Of a DNA stretch of 64,000 nucleotides, positions 44,134-52,615 are shown piece by piece (the stretch's first letter is position 1; each line of letters starts with the position of its first letter). The position numbers and the translations under genes are program-made. This DNA comes from JBJYIN01 sp046237015. GTDB taxonomy: Bacteria > Pseudomonadota > Gammaproteobacteria > Enterobacterales > Enterobacteriaceae. The DNA is taken from contig NZ_JBJYIN010000019.1 in assembly GCF_046237015.1 (NCBI RefSeq), positions 1 to 64,000 of the forward strand. Reading direction: 5' to 3'. The notes beneath the pieces were generated by a model. It did no database searches. It had not been told where the DNA came from and saw only the letters and a program-made list of their open reading frames with translations.

Positions 44134-45237
44134 ATGTGTACCACATGCGGTTGTGGTGAAGGTGAACGCAGAATAGAAGGTGACGAGCATACTGACGCTC
44201 ACACCCATGATAGTCATCATGATCACCCCCATCACCACGCCCACGACCATCATGGTCATCATCACGACCATAGCCACGAACATCATCATGGCAATCATGC
44301 TCAGAAAAATAAATATATTCACCATACGCATGTTCATGGTCATGACGTTTCGAGTGAGAGTGAACCTCACTGCGTGATTATTCATCATCATTACCACCAT
44401 CAGGGTGACGTTCATCATCATTATTATTCCGGCCCAGTACCGGAGAGCGCAGCGCCACAACGCGCCCCAACTCATGATCATGTTCACCATGAACAAGAAG
44501 AGGCACCGTTTCAGCCGCAAGTGAACCAGCAGGATTTACATTATGGACAGGGGGCCGCAGGGACCCATGCGCCGGGCGTTGGCCAGCAGCGTCTCTTACA
44601 GATTGAAATGGACGTGCTGAGCAAAAATAACCATCTGGCTGAGCACAACCGTGAACATTTTAAAGCGCAAAATATTCTGGCGTTGAATCTGGTTTCCAGC
44701 CCAGGCTCGGGTAAGACCACGCTGTTGACGACGACGCTAAATCATATCAGTAAGCAGGTGTCTTGCGCGGTGATTGAAGGCGATCAGCAAACGACCAACG
44801 ATGCGGAACGCATCCGTGCTACGGGGGTTACGGCCATTCAGGTGAACACCGGAAAAGGATGCCATCTGGATGCACAGATGGTGCACGATGCGGCCCATCG
44901 CCTGCAATTGCCCGATAACAGCCTGTTGTTTATCGAGAATGTAGGAAATCTGGTTTGCCCGGCGGGCTTTGATCTGGGCGAACGCGCCAAAGTTGCGGTG
45001 CTGTCTGTCACCGAAGGTGAAGACAAACCGTTGAAGTATCCGCATATGTTTGCAGCGGCGTCGTTGATGATCATTAATAAAATTGATCTGTTGCCTTATC
45101 TGGATTTCGATCTGGAGGCATGTATCGGTTATGCCAGACGTGTGAATCCAGAGATTCAGGTGATTGCCCTGTCTGCTCGCACAGGCGAGGGGATGGATGA
45201 GTGGCTCGCCTGGCTGGAGGCGCAGCTATGTGCTTAG
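44134..45237 (+). CDS. hypB: nickel-storing GTPase HypB
   Basis: HypB is a SIMIBI-class GTPase that drives nickel insertion. The 367-residue protein has the N-terminal high-affinity nickel motif (CTTCGCG), then an unusually long His-rich stretch (residues ~20-115, dozens of His) and the GTPase domain from ~165. That domain has the P-loop PGSGKTT (Lys194), the switch/Walker B ENVGNLVCP and the NKIDLLPY specificity loop. The His region suggests nickel storage. GGGAGGAG precedes the ATG. It overlaps hypC by 10 bp. Confidence 0.96.
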   Translation: MCTTCGCGEGERRIEGDEHTDAHTHDSHHDHPHHHAHDHHGHHHDHSHEHHHGNHAQKNKYIHHTHVHGHDVSSESEPHCVIIHHHYHHQGDVHHHYYSGPVPESAAPQRAPTHDHVHHEQEEAPFQPQVNQQDLHYGQGAAGTHAPGVGQQRLLQIEMDVLSKNNHLAEHNREHFKAQNILALNLVSSPGSGKTTLLTTTLNHISKQVSCAVIEGDQQTTNDAERIRATGVTAIQVNTGKGCHLDAQMVHDAAHRLQLPDNSLLFIENVGNLVCPAGFDLGERAKVAVLSVTEGEDKPLKYPHMFAAASLMIINKIDLLPYLDFDLEACIGYARRVNPEIQVIALSARTGEGMDEWLAWLEAQLCA

Positions 45238-45515
45238 GTATTCCGGGGAAAGTGGTTTCTGTCGGGGAGGATATCCACCAGCCTGCGTATGTTGATGTTT
45301 GCGGTGTACAGCGCTCGGTCAATATTGCGTTGGTCTGTGAAGACTCGCCCGCAGATTTAATCGGTCAATGGGTGCTGGTGCACGTTGGTTTTGCCATGAG
45401 CCTGCTGGATGAACAGGAAGCACAGGACACGCTGGAGGCATTGCAGTCCATGCGTGCCGTAGGGCTGGAAATGGATGAAATGCGCGAACTCGGAGAGGAT
45501 CATGCAATACGTTGA
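45228..45515 (+). CDS. hypC: hydrogenase maturation chaperone HypC (HybG-like)
   Basis: This 95-residue protein starts MCLGIPGKVV, with the essential Cys2 that carries the Fe(CN)2CO precursor with HypD. It escorts the iron centre to the large-subunit precursor. The ATG lies inside hypB, and the stop overlaps hypD by 14 bp. As there is one such gene here, it must serve the role of HybG for HybC. Confidence 0.93.
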   Translation: MCLGIPGKVVSVGEDIHQPAYVDVCGVQRSVNIALVCEDSPADLIGQWVLVHVGFAMSLLDEQEAQDTLEALQSMRAVGLEMDEMRELGEDHAIR

Positions 45516-46617
45516 TGAGTTCCGCGATCCTGAATTAGCGAAAGCACTGTTACAACGCATTCGAGCGCTGGTAGCGGAGATGCCGCATCTGCGCGAACGT
45601 CCACTGCAACTGATGGAAGTGTGCGGTGGGCATACGCATGCGATCTTTAAATTTGGGCTCGATCGGCTGTTGCCGCCGGAAATTGAGTTTGTGCACGGGC
45701 CGGGTTGTCCGGTTTGTGTGCTGCCGATGGGGCGAATCGACGCTTGTCTTGAGATTGCCGCTCATCCTGATGTTATTTTCTGTACGTTTGGCGATGCCAT
45801 GCGGGTGCCGGGACGGAATGGCTCGTTACAGGATGCGCGTCGGCACGGTGCTGATGTGCGCATTGTGTATTCGCCGCTGGATGCGTTGACGCTGGCTGAA
45901 AAAAATCCCGAGCGGCAGGTCGTCTTTTTTGGCTTGGGGTTTGAAACCACGATGCCAAGTACCGCACTGACGTTGCAACAGGCCAAGCGGCGTAATATCA
46001 CTAACTTTACGCTGTTCTGTCAGCACATCACCATCGTTCCCACCTTGCGTAGCCTGTTAATGCAACCCGACCTGCGTATTGATGGATTTCTGGCACCGGG
46101 CCATGTGAGCATGGTGATCGGTGCTTATCCGTATCAAGCGTTATGCGACCGCTTCCATAAGCCGTTTGTTGTGACTGGGTTTGAGCCGTTAGATATTTTG
46201 CAGGCGTTGTTGATGCTGGTTAGCCAGATTCATTCAGAACGTTGTGAGGTTGAAAATCAATACCGTCGCATCGTTCCGGATAGTGGTAATCTGCTGGCGC
46301 AGCAGGCAATGGACGAGGTGTTTGAAACCAAGTCGAGCAGTGAATGGCGCGGTTTGGGAGAAATAGCGGATTCAGGCATGCAGTTGCGAGCCGCGTATGC
46401 CAATTTTGATGCAGAGCGTCGTTTTCATCCGCAGCAGCAACGTGTTGCGGACGAACCTGGATCGCGTTGCGGTGATGTCCTGACCGGGCGCTGCAAGCCT
46501 GCGGATTGCCCGTTGTTTGCTCAGCGCTGTACTCCGCAAAATGCGATTGGCGCGTTGATGGTATCATCCGAAGGCGCGTGTGCGGCTTATTATCAGTATC
46601 GGCGAGAATGTGCCTGA
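45502..46617 (+). CDS. hypD: Fe-S maturation protein HypD
   Basis: HypD carries a [4Fe-4S] cluster and assembles the Fe(CN)2CO unit. From the ATG at 45502 (GGAGAGG upstream) the product is 371 residues, collinear with E. coli HypD: MEVCGGHTHAIFKFGLD, HGPGCPVCVLPMGRID, CTFGDAMRVPG, GFETTMPSTA and the C-terminal CGDVLTGRCKPADCPLF...GACAAYYQYR. Confidence 0.96.
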   Translation: MQYVDEFRDPELAKALLQRIRALVAEMPHLRERPLQLMEVCGGHTHAIFKFGLDRLLPPEIEFVHGPGCPVCVLPMGRIDACLEIAAHPDVIFCTFGDAMRVPGRNGSLQDARRHGADVRIVYSPLDALTLAEKNPERQVVFFGLGFETTMPSTALTLQQAKRRNITNFTLFCQHITIVPTLRSLLMQPDLRIDGFLAPGHVSMVIGAYPYQALCDRFHKPFVVTGFEPLDILQALLMLVSQIHSERCEVENQYRRIVPDSGNLLAQQAMDEVFETKSSSEWRGLGEIADSGMQLRAAYANFDAERRFHPQQQRVADEPGSRCGDVLTGRCKPADCPLFAQRCTPQNAIGALMVSSEGACAAYYQYRRECA

Positions 46618-46635
46618 ATGGCGGGATGCAATTGA

Positions 46636-47697
46636 ATGAGTAGCACGACACAGTCAGAAAAAGCAGGACAGTTAAAAGAGGCGTTGCCTAAAGAGATCAC
46701 GCTGGCGCACGGTAGTGGTGGTCGCGCAATGCAGCAGTTGATCGAACAGCTTTTTTTGCAGGCGTTTAATAACCCATTGCTGGGTCAACGTGAAGATCAG
46801 GCCAGATTACCGCTGGCACCGTTGATGCAATTGGGCGATCGACTGGCGTTCACGACGGATAGCTATGTTATCGATCCTATCTTTTTCCCCGGTGGGGATA
46901 TTGGAAAATTAGCGGTGTGCGGTACGGCGAATGACATCGCTGTCAGTGGCGCTCAGCCGCGTTATCTTTCCTGTGGCTTTATTATTGAAGAAGGTTTTCC
47001 CGGCGCGGATTTATTGCGGATTGTTGAATCTATGGCGAAAACGGCGCGTGAATCCGGCATAGAAATTGTGACCGGGGATACGAAAGTGGTGCCACGTGGT
47101 GCGGCTGATAAAATTTTTATCAATACCGCTGGTATTGGGGTTATACCGACAGACATTCACTGGGGCACCGAAGCTATTTGTCCCGGCGATAAAATTATTG
47201 TCAGTGGGACGTTGGGCGATCACGGCGCGACAATCCTTAACCTGCGTGAGCAACTGGGGCTTGAGGCTGAACTCATCAGCGATTGTGCGGTTCTGGCCCC
47301 ACTGATTGAACCGTTGCTTAAGATTGAGGGTGTGAGAGCATTGCGAGATGCCACCCGTGGCGGTGTGACCGCAATTTTGCATGAGTATGCACAGGCCAGC
47401 GGCTATGGTATGGAAATTAATGAGAGCGCGCTACCGTTGAAGCAAGCGGTACGGGGGATCTGCGAAATCCTGGGGCTGGAGGCGCTGAATTTTGCCAATG
47501 AAGGTAAACTTGTGCTGGTGGTCTCCGCCGCTGCGGAAACCGCTGTGCTGGCGGCACTGCACGCTCATCCACTGGGGCGAGACGCGGCAACGATAGGTGA
47601 GGTAACGGAAAAGCAACAGGTACGCTTGTGCGGCGTATTCGGCGCATCACGGTTGTTGGATCTACCGCATAATGAGCCAATGCCGAGGATATGTTGA
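46636..47697 (+). CDS. hypE: carbamoyl dehydratase HypE
   Basis: HypE dehydrates the carbamoyl group on its C-terminal Cys to thiocyanate, the source of the cyanide ligands. The 353-residue protein belongs to the PurM-like family (ITLAHGSGGRAMQQLIE; FTTDSYVIDPIFFPGGDIG; DATRGGVTAILHE) and ends in the required PRIC with the terminal Cys353. It lies 18 bp after hypD. Confidence 0.97.
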   Translation: MSSTTQSEKAGQLKEALPKEITLAHGSGGRAMQQLIEQLFLQAFNNPLLGQREDQARLPLAPLMQLGDRLAFTTDSYVIDPIFFPGGDIGKLAVCGTANDIAVSGAQPRYLSCGFIIEEGFPGADLLRIVESMAKTARESGIEIVTGDTKVVPRGAADKIFINTAGIGVIPTDIHWGTEAICPGDKIIVSGTLGDHGATILNLREQLGLEAELISDCAVLAPLIEPLLKIEGVRALRDATRGGVTAILHEYAQASGYGMEINESALPLKQAVRGICEILGLEALNFANEGKLVLVVSAAAETAVLAALHAHPLGRDAATIGEVTEKQQVRLCGVFGASRLLDLPHNEPMPRIC

Positions 47698-47745
47698 TCG
47701 CCTCTTTTTACTGAAAAAATGCCGTATATCTCCATCATGTTTCGG

Positions 47746-47769
47746 GTTGCCTGAAACATGACGGGTATA
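47746..47769 (+). repeat. right end of the dispersed repeat plus hairpin before hypF
   Basis: GTTGCCTGAAACATGACGGG plus TATA resembles the right terminus of the repeat at 16822. The upstream CATGTTTC (47736-47743) pairs with GAAACATG (47753-47760), forming a hairpin in the hypE-hypF spacer. It ends four bases before the hypF start. Confidence 0.5.
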
Positions 47770-47773
47770 TCAC

Positions 47774-50080
47774 ATGAAATGGGATACGGTTCGCGTGGGC
47801 ATGATCAAACCCGGTATTGAGATTCGTGTTAAAGGCAAGGTACAGGGCGTTGGCTTTCGGCCTTATGTATGGCAATTAGCGCATCGTCTCAATCTGTGCG
47901 GAGAGGTGAGTAACGATAGTGCCGGCGTGCTCATCCATCTTTATCCTTCCGAAAATGTTGAGCAGTTTCTGGCGGACCTGCCTGCTATGTGTCCGCCGCT
48001 AGCCCATATTGACAGCATCGTTTGCCAGCCGTGGTTGTTGGATCATATCCCTACCGAATTTGTTATCGAGCATAGCGGTGCGGGGCAAATGGATACGCAA
48101 GTGGTGCCGGATGCGGCAACCTGTGATGTATGTCTGCAAGAATTGAATGATCACACCAATCGGCGTTATCACTATCCATTCATTAACTGTACCCATTGTG
48201 GTCCACGTTTCACCATCATTCGTCAAATGCCTTATGACCGCCCATTTACTTCCATGGCTGATTTTCCGCTGTGTCCTCAATGTTTGGCTGAGTATCAACA
48301 CCCGGCGGATCGCCGCTTTCACGCTCAGCCTACTGCGTGTTCAGAGTGTGGTCCGCGGATCTGGCTGGTTGACGCAACCACCTGCCAGCAAGCTGAAGGG
48401 GATGAAGCGATCCTCCTGGCTGCCAATGCGCTGCTTAATGGTGAGATCGTGGCGATCAAGGGATTAGGTGGTTTTCATCTGGCTTGTGATGCTACGCAGT
48501 CATCTGCCATCGCCAGGCTGAGGCAACGAAAACATCGACCCGGTAAGCCGTTGGCCGTGATGCTACCCAATATGGACTGGCTGGAGAAATGTACTGCGGC
48601 GGACGATATGTCTGCCGCGCAGCGGTTGCTGAAAAGTACGGCGGCACCGATTGTATTATTGCCGTTACGTCAGGATGGGCCTCTGTCTATCCTGATCGCG
48701 CCGGGGCTATCTGAAGTGGGCGTAATGTTACCGGCGAACCCGTTACAGCATCTGCTGATGGCTCAGGTTAACCGGCCGTTGGTTATGACATCCGGTAATG
48801 CCAGCGGTAAACCGCCAGCATTAACGAACGAACAGGCAATGACGCAACTGCGTGATATCGCCGATTTGTGGTTGTTGCACAATCGCGACATCGTACAACG
48901 CGCCGATGATTCATTGGTCAGGCTGCATCCACATAAGGCGGAAATGCTACGTCGTGCCCGTGGCTATGTGCCAGATGCGTTTCCGCTACCGTCAGGGTTT
49001 GCCGGACAACGTGCGGTGCTGGCAATGGGGGCCGATCTGAAAAATACGTTCTGCCTGTTACGTGATGAAAATGCCATCGTCAGCCAGCATCTTGGTGATT
49101 TGGCTGATAGCGATATTGAACAGCAGTATCGCCAATCTATTGCGCTATTTGAGGATGTTTATCGTTTCGAACCCGATACGATCGTGGTTGACTCTCACCC
49201 CGGTTATCTCAGTCATCAACTGGGGAAATTGTTAGCGCAGCAGCGACACATCCCTTGTGTTGAGGTCCTGCATCATCATGCGCACATTGTCGCCTGTCTG
49301 GCTGAGCATCAATGGCCACGAGACGCCGGGCCGGTTATTGGCTTGGCATTGGATGGTATTGGTCTGGGGGCCGATGGGCAGTGGTGGGGCGGGGAATGCC
49401 TGCTGGTGGACTATGCGACATGCCAACATATAGGCGGCCTTCCAGCGGTCGCCTTGCCCGGTGGCGATCTGGCTGCACGACAGCCGTGGCGTAATCTGTT
49501 GGCGCAGTGGTTACGGTTTGTGCCGGGTTGGCCTGCATTACCCGAGGCGGTGGCGATCCCTACCGACACGTCAGGGCTGCTCAGCCGAGCCATCGAACGT
49601 GGGGTTAATTCACCTTTAGCCTCATCGACAGGACGATTATTTGATGCAGTTGCGGCGGCTAATGGGTTTTATTCCCGCAACCAAAGTTGGGAAGGGGAAG
49701 CTGCCTGCTGGTTGGAGTCGTTGGCATGGCAGAGCACACTTCAGCACTCGCCAGTGACGATGCCGCTGCGGGACGATAATCAACTCGATTTACAGACTTT
49801 CTGGCAACAGTGGCTGGAATGGCAAGCAAAGCCTGCGGATAAAGCCTATGCTTTTCATTTTGCTTTAGCACAAGGGTTGGCTAACCTGGCAAGACGTGCG
49901 GCGTCGCAGCACGGTATCAAAACCGTCGTATTGTCTGGCGGTGTAATGCATAACCGTCTGCTTTCTCTGCTGTTACATCAGCAATTACAAAGTGTAAATG
50001 TGCTGCAACCTGAACGGTTACCTGCCGGGGATGGCGGGTTGGCATTAGGACAGGCGTTAATTGCGATATCAATAGCCTAA
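47774..50080 (+). CDS. hypF: carbamoyltransferase HypF
   Basis: HypF transfers carbamoyl from carbamoyl phosphate to HypE. The 768-residue protein shows the acylphosphatase-like domain (KGKVQGVGFRPYVWQ, residues ~18-95), two zinc fingers (CDVC...CTHC and CPQC...CSEC), the YrdC-like domain (RQRKHRPGKPLAVMLP) and the Kae1-like domain (VLHHHAHIVACLAEH; SGGVMHNRLL). The start is uncertain: the ATG at 47774 has little SD, and an ATG at 47801 is equally consistent with homologues. The preceding repeat hairpin may partly uncouple it from hypE. Confidence 0.95.
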   Translation: MKWDTVRVGMIKPGIEIRVKGKVQGVGFRPYVWQLAHRLNLCGEVSNDSAGVLIHLYPSENVEQFLADLPAMCPPLAHIDSIVCQPWLLDHIPTEFVIEHSGAGQMDTQVVPDAATCDVCLQELNDHTNRRYHYPFINCTHCGPRFTIIRQMPYDRPFTSMADFPLCPQCLAEYQHPADRRFHAQPTACSECGPRIWLVDATTCQQAEGDEAILLAANALLNGEIVAIKGLGGFHLACDATQSSAIARLRQRKHRPGKPLAVMLPNMDWLEKCTAADDMSAAQRLLKSTAAPIVLLPLRQDGPLSILIAPGLSEVGVMLPANPLQHLLMAQVNRPLVMTSGNASGKPPALTNEQAMTQLRDIADLWLLHNRDIVQRADDSLVRLHPHKAEMLRRARGYVPDAFPLPSGFAGQRAVLAMGADLKNTFCLLRDENAIVSQHLGDLADSDIEQQYRQSIALFEDVYRFEPDTIVVDSHPGYLSHQLGKLLAQQRHIPCVEVLHHHAHIVACLAEHQWPRDAGPVIGLALDGIGLGADGQWWGGECLLVDYATCQHIGGLPAVALPGGDLAARQPWRNLLAQWLRFVPGWPALPEAVAIPTDTSGLLSRAIERGVNSPLASSTGRLFDAVAAANGFYSRNQSWEGEAACWLESLAWQSTLQHSPVTMPLRDDNQLDLQTFWQQWLEWQAKPADKAYAFHFALAQGLANLARRAASQHGIKTVVLSGGVMHNRLLSLLLHQQLQSVNVLQPERLPAGDGGLALGQALIAISIA

Positions 50081-50118
50081 TACGATACATTTGCCTGAAT
50101 TTCCACAGCCAATTTTAT

Positions 50119-50182
50119 TTTGGCCCATAAATCACGCTTATCGTATGTCAATTCAGAAACGAAGCGCGTGTTATGGGCCAAA
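50119..50182. terminator. inverted repeat between convergent hypF and the DUF1266-like gene
   Basis: TTTGGCCCATAAATCACGC (50119-50137) pairs with GCGTGTTATGGGCCAAA (50166-50182), with two bases bulged. The long stem between convergent genes is probably a bidirectional terminator; it could also be a mobile-element scar. Confidence 0.55.
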
Positions 50183-50185
50183 TGA

Positions 50186-51154
50186 TTATATGGCTTTTTG
50201 AGTGGCCAATTGAGTCAATTGCTCAGCAGTGAGTTCAAAGTAATGGTGTTTTTGCAATTCAGCCAATCCATAAAAACGTTCTACAATCATGAATTGAGAA
50301 CTGGATTCTGCATTATGGTGAAAAACATAGACCGCTAGCATGTAGTCATGGACAAATTTATCCATTGATTCAAACTGATGGTGCATTAACTGAGAAATTC
50401 TTTCCTTTAGTTCATTCCATTGTTCGAGAGAAATCCACTCCAGTGTCACTCCCCAGCGTAACAGCATCGCTGCTCTTTGCAGATTAAATGCCGCATTCAT
50501 ATTATTACTTGCATAATTGCGAGTTAATTTAACGCCGGTTTTATCTGCAAGCTGATACAAATGCATTAGTTCTGTTTGGTATTGTGCATTATCTTCTTCA
50601 TGAAAATATTCAGAATCAAGAAGTGATTCAAGAAAGGATTCAAGCTGTTGTTCATCCTCAATATCATAACTACAGGCAAACCAATCTTTAATGGTTTCAC
50701 ATGCCTCTTTTTCTGCCAGATTGCGTTCTTCAAGACAGTTTATAAAGTCAGGATATTTTTTATTCTCACCATTACCTGCGGAGGTAATACTCATGAGACT
50801 TCCCATTTTAACTAGCAGAGCATCATTTTCATCTTTGCAGGGATGGACAATGTTATGATTAATTCCAACGTGGAATAAATTGTCGGTAGGTTTTATGCTA
50901 TATAAAAGGAATAGCTTCCATATGAGCTTGATGATCACAATGCTCATTAAGAACAGAACCAAATAAAACATCATGTTGTAAAAAGATAAAGGCGAATACC
51001 CAGATGTAAACCAACTTCTGATCTCTCTACTCTCGTTAGCATATTCGGCACCTAGCTTAAATAGAACCAAAAAAATGGTAACCTTGACAATAGAAAATGA
51101 TATTTTCTTCAAGTCAGACTTATAAAATTGAAACATGATCCCTGATCTCAACAT
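50186..51154 (-). CDS. DUF1266-like membrane protein
   Basis: This 322-residue protein has two N-terminal membrane segments (about residues 20-40 and 60-85) and a soluble domain. The C-terminal part (NAAFNLQRAAMLLRWGVTLEWISLEQWNELKERI) resembles the DUF1266 family found in E. coli YbeU/YbeV-type proteins, whose function is unknown. Either the first ATG (51154) or the ATG at 51136, with CAGGGA upstream, could be used. The gene is AT-rich relative to hyp and converges with hypF. Confidence 0.55.
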   Translation of the reverse strand: MLRSGIMFQFYKSDLKKISFSIVKVTIFLVLFKLGAEYANESREIRSWFTSGYSPLSFYNMMFYLVLFLMSIVIIKLIWKLFLLYSIKPTDNLFHVGINHNIVHPCKDENDALLVKMGSLMSITSAGNGENKKYPDFINCLEERNLAEKEACETIKDWFACSYDIEDEQQLESFLESLLDSEYFHEEDNAQYQTELMHLYQLADKTGVKLTRNYASNNMNAAFNLQRAAMLLRWGVTLEWISLEQWNELKERISQLMHHQFESMDKFVHDYMLAVYVFHHNAESSSQFMIVERFYGLAELQKHHYFELTAEQLTQLATQKAI

Positions 51155-51500
51155 TTAGCTGTAAAAGAACGGTACAATAACATAAATAATAATTTGGTCA
51201 TATCTTGTATAGGTGTCGGAGTCATGACTCATTAGGTATGGCTGAATTCTACATTGATAAAAAACACAGATCTTCTTTGATAAATTCAGTGTATTAATAA
51301 AAGCCTATTAATTGACAATATATTAAATTGTATGTTTTTTGAGTTGTATTTGTTTGCATTTTAACCGTGATAGCCAAGCCAGAGGCGAAAGAGCTCGTTA
51401 GGCGTAGCCCTTTGCCCATCAAGTCGTCTGAGTTTATTGTGGTTTTCCCTTGGGGGCTGACATAAAAACCACAAAATAATCAGTTGATAAGAGACAAGAT
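51155..51500. other. AT-rich gap with an inverted repeat
   Basis: No convincing gene. An inverted repeat (51434-51446 pairing with 51465-51479; TTATTGTGGTTTT against AAAACCACAAAATAA) lies just after the lipoprotein gene ending at 51501 and may terminate it. A minus-strand frame (about 51300-51485, reading KTTINSDDLMGKGLRLTS) is open with plausible residues but no start. It could be a decayed gene or a repeat fragment. Confidence 0.4.
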
Positions 51501-51959
51501 CTAACCTCTTTTTCTAAAATCACATCCATTTTGATCGGTACAAATAACATTGGGGATAAACAGTTTTTCACGCTCTTGCGTCGGCATTTTTGCGCACATT
51601 TTGGTCAGATCATATCTCCGCTTGGTCAGTGGGGAAATTGCTTTATCTTTAGGAACATAAAATCTTACATCAATATCGCCTTCATTTTTTCCCCAAAAAT
51701 CATTTGTACCAATAATTGAGACGAATTCATTGCCATCATGCTCATAGACATAAAAGGATCCCATGCCACTTCTGTTTTCTATAAGAGTAATTGCGTCAGT
51801 ATCGACTTTATTAACGATAGCATCTGCTTGCCACATTCCTCTAACACAATAGGCCATGCCAATAGTGCCATTTGTTGCAGGGAATTGGTCATATAATCTA
51901 TTATTACTACAGGATGCTAATAGTGGGATAATTAATGAAATAAATATTTTTTTCATCAT
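51501..51959 (-). CDS. small lipoprotein of unknown function
   Basis: This 152-residue product has a type II signal peptide with lipobox LLASC (Cys17 from the first Met; a second Met follows immediately). The mature part contains Cys in YCVRGM, KMCAKM and the late ICTDQNGCDF, so disulfides are likely. No family is recognised. It lies between the DUF1266-like gene and another lipoprotein gene, and all three are AT-rich and on the same strand. No strong ribosome site is visible. Confidence 0.6.
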   Translation of the reverse strand: MMKKIFISLIIPLLASCSNNRLYDQFPATNGTIGMAYCVRGMWQADAIVNKVDTDAITLIENRSGMGSFYVYEHDGNEFVSIIGTNDFWGKNEGDIDVRFYVPKDKAISPLTKRRYDLTKMCAKMPTQEREKLFIPNVICTDQNGCDFRKRG

Positions 51960-51994
51960 GGTGTGTCTTGTTTAGGTCTTAATTAAATGATTAT

Positions 51995-52555
51995 TTAATA
52001 TAATCTGCTTTTTGAAAACTGAGAAAAACATCCTGCATTATCTGGCGTAATATCATTAGAATATGATTTTTTACTCTCTCGTGACCATTGACCAGACGTG
52101 TTGACTATTTCGTAAATATTTGCCCGACAATGGCGGCGACTCCAGGTAAATTCGACTTCATAATCTTTCTTGTCATCAAATGTATAACTGAATGGTACGC
52201 CGCAACTGTACATCATTCCCTCTTTTATTTCGCTGCCTGTAAACATTCCTGTTATCTCTTTTCCTGCCCGAACGTATACTTCTTTAGCTGCATTCTTATG
52301 GTATTTATTCAATGGTAAACCAAGATATTTTTCATGCGTATTGATCAGCGTACCGTTTTTGAGCCTCATCCATTCAGTTTCATTTATCCTGCAAGATTTA
52401 TCATCGTAGGTTCTTAGTACGGTGATTCCCTCAAATTCTGTAGCAAATCTCACTCTTGCTTTAGGACCAGAATCTGGTTCTTCATAAGACAGTGTTGAAC
52501 ATCCCGTTATACTTGTTGTGGCAAAAATAATGAGAAAAAGGGGAAGAGACTTCAT
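51995..52555 (-). CDS. lipoprotein of unknown function
   Basis: The ATG at 52555, with AGGAAAG six bases upstream, gives 186 residues starting MKSLPLFLIIFA with the lipobox ITGC (Cys19). The mature region has paired Cys (DKSCRINE; MYSCGVPF; RRHCRAN; AGCFSQ) and an aromatic EFTWSRRHCR strand. No known family. It is 35 bp upstream of the other lipoprotein gene and ends the block behind hmuT. An upstream in-frame ATG (52591) is less likely because it would precede the signal with charged residues. Confidence 0.6.
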   Translation of the reverse strand: MKSLPLFLIIFATTSITGCSTLSYEEPDSGPKARVRFATEFEGITVLRTYDDKSCRINETEWMRLKNGTLINTHEKYLGLPLNKYHKNAAKEVYVRAGKEITGMFTGSEIKEGMMYSCGVPFSYTFDDKKDYEVEFTWSRRHCRANIYEIVNTSGQWSRESKKSYSNDITPDNAGCFSQFSKSRLY

Positions 52556-52615
52556 TGTGGCTTTCCTATCAATCCTTATCCAATATGACATTTAAATTTT
52601 CGGTATTCCTAACTA

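Noticed and set aside
44065..44520. 151-codon minus-strand frame opposite hypB
   Set aside because: It is an antisense artefact of the CAT/CAC-rich His region, which reads as Met/Val on the other strand.
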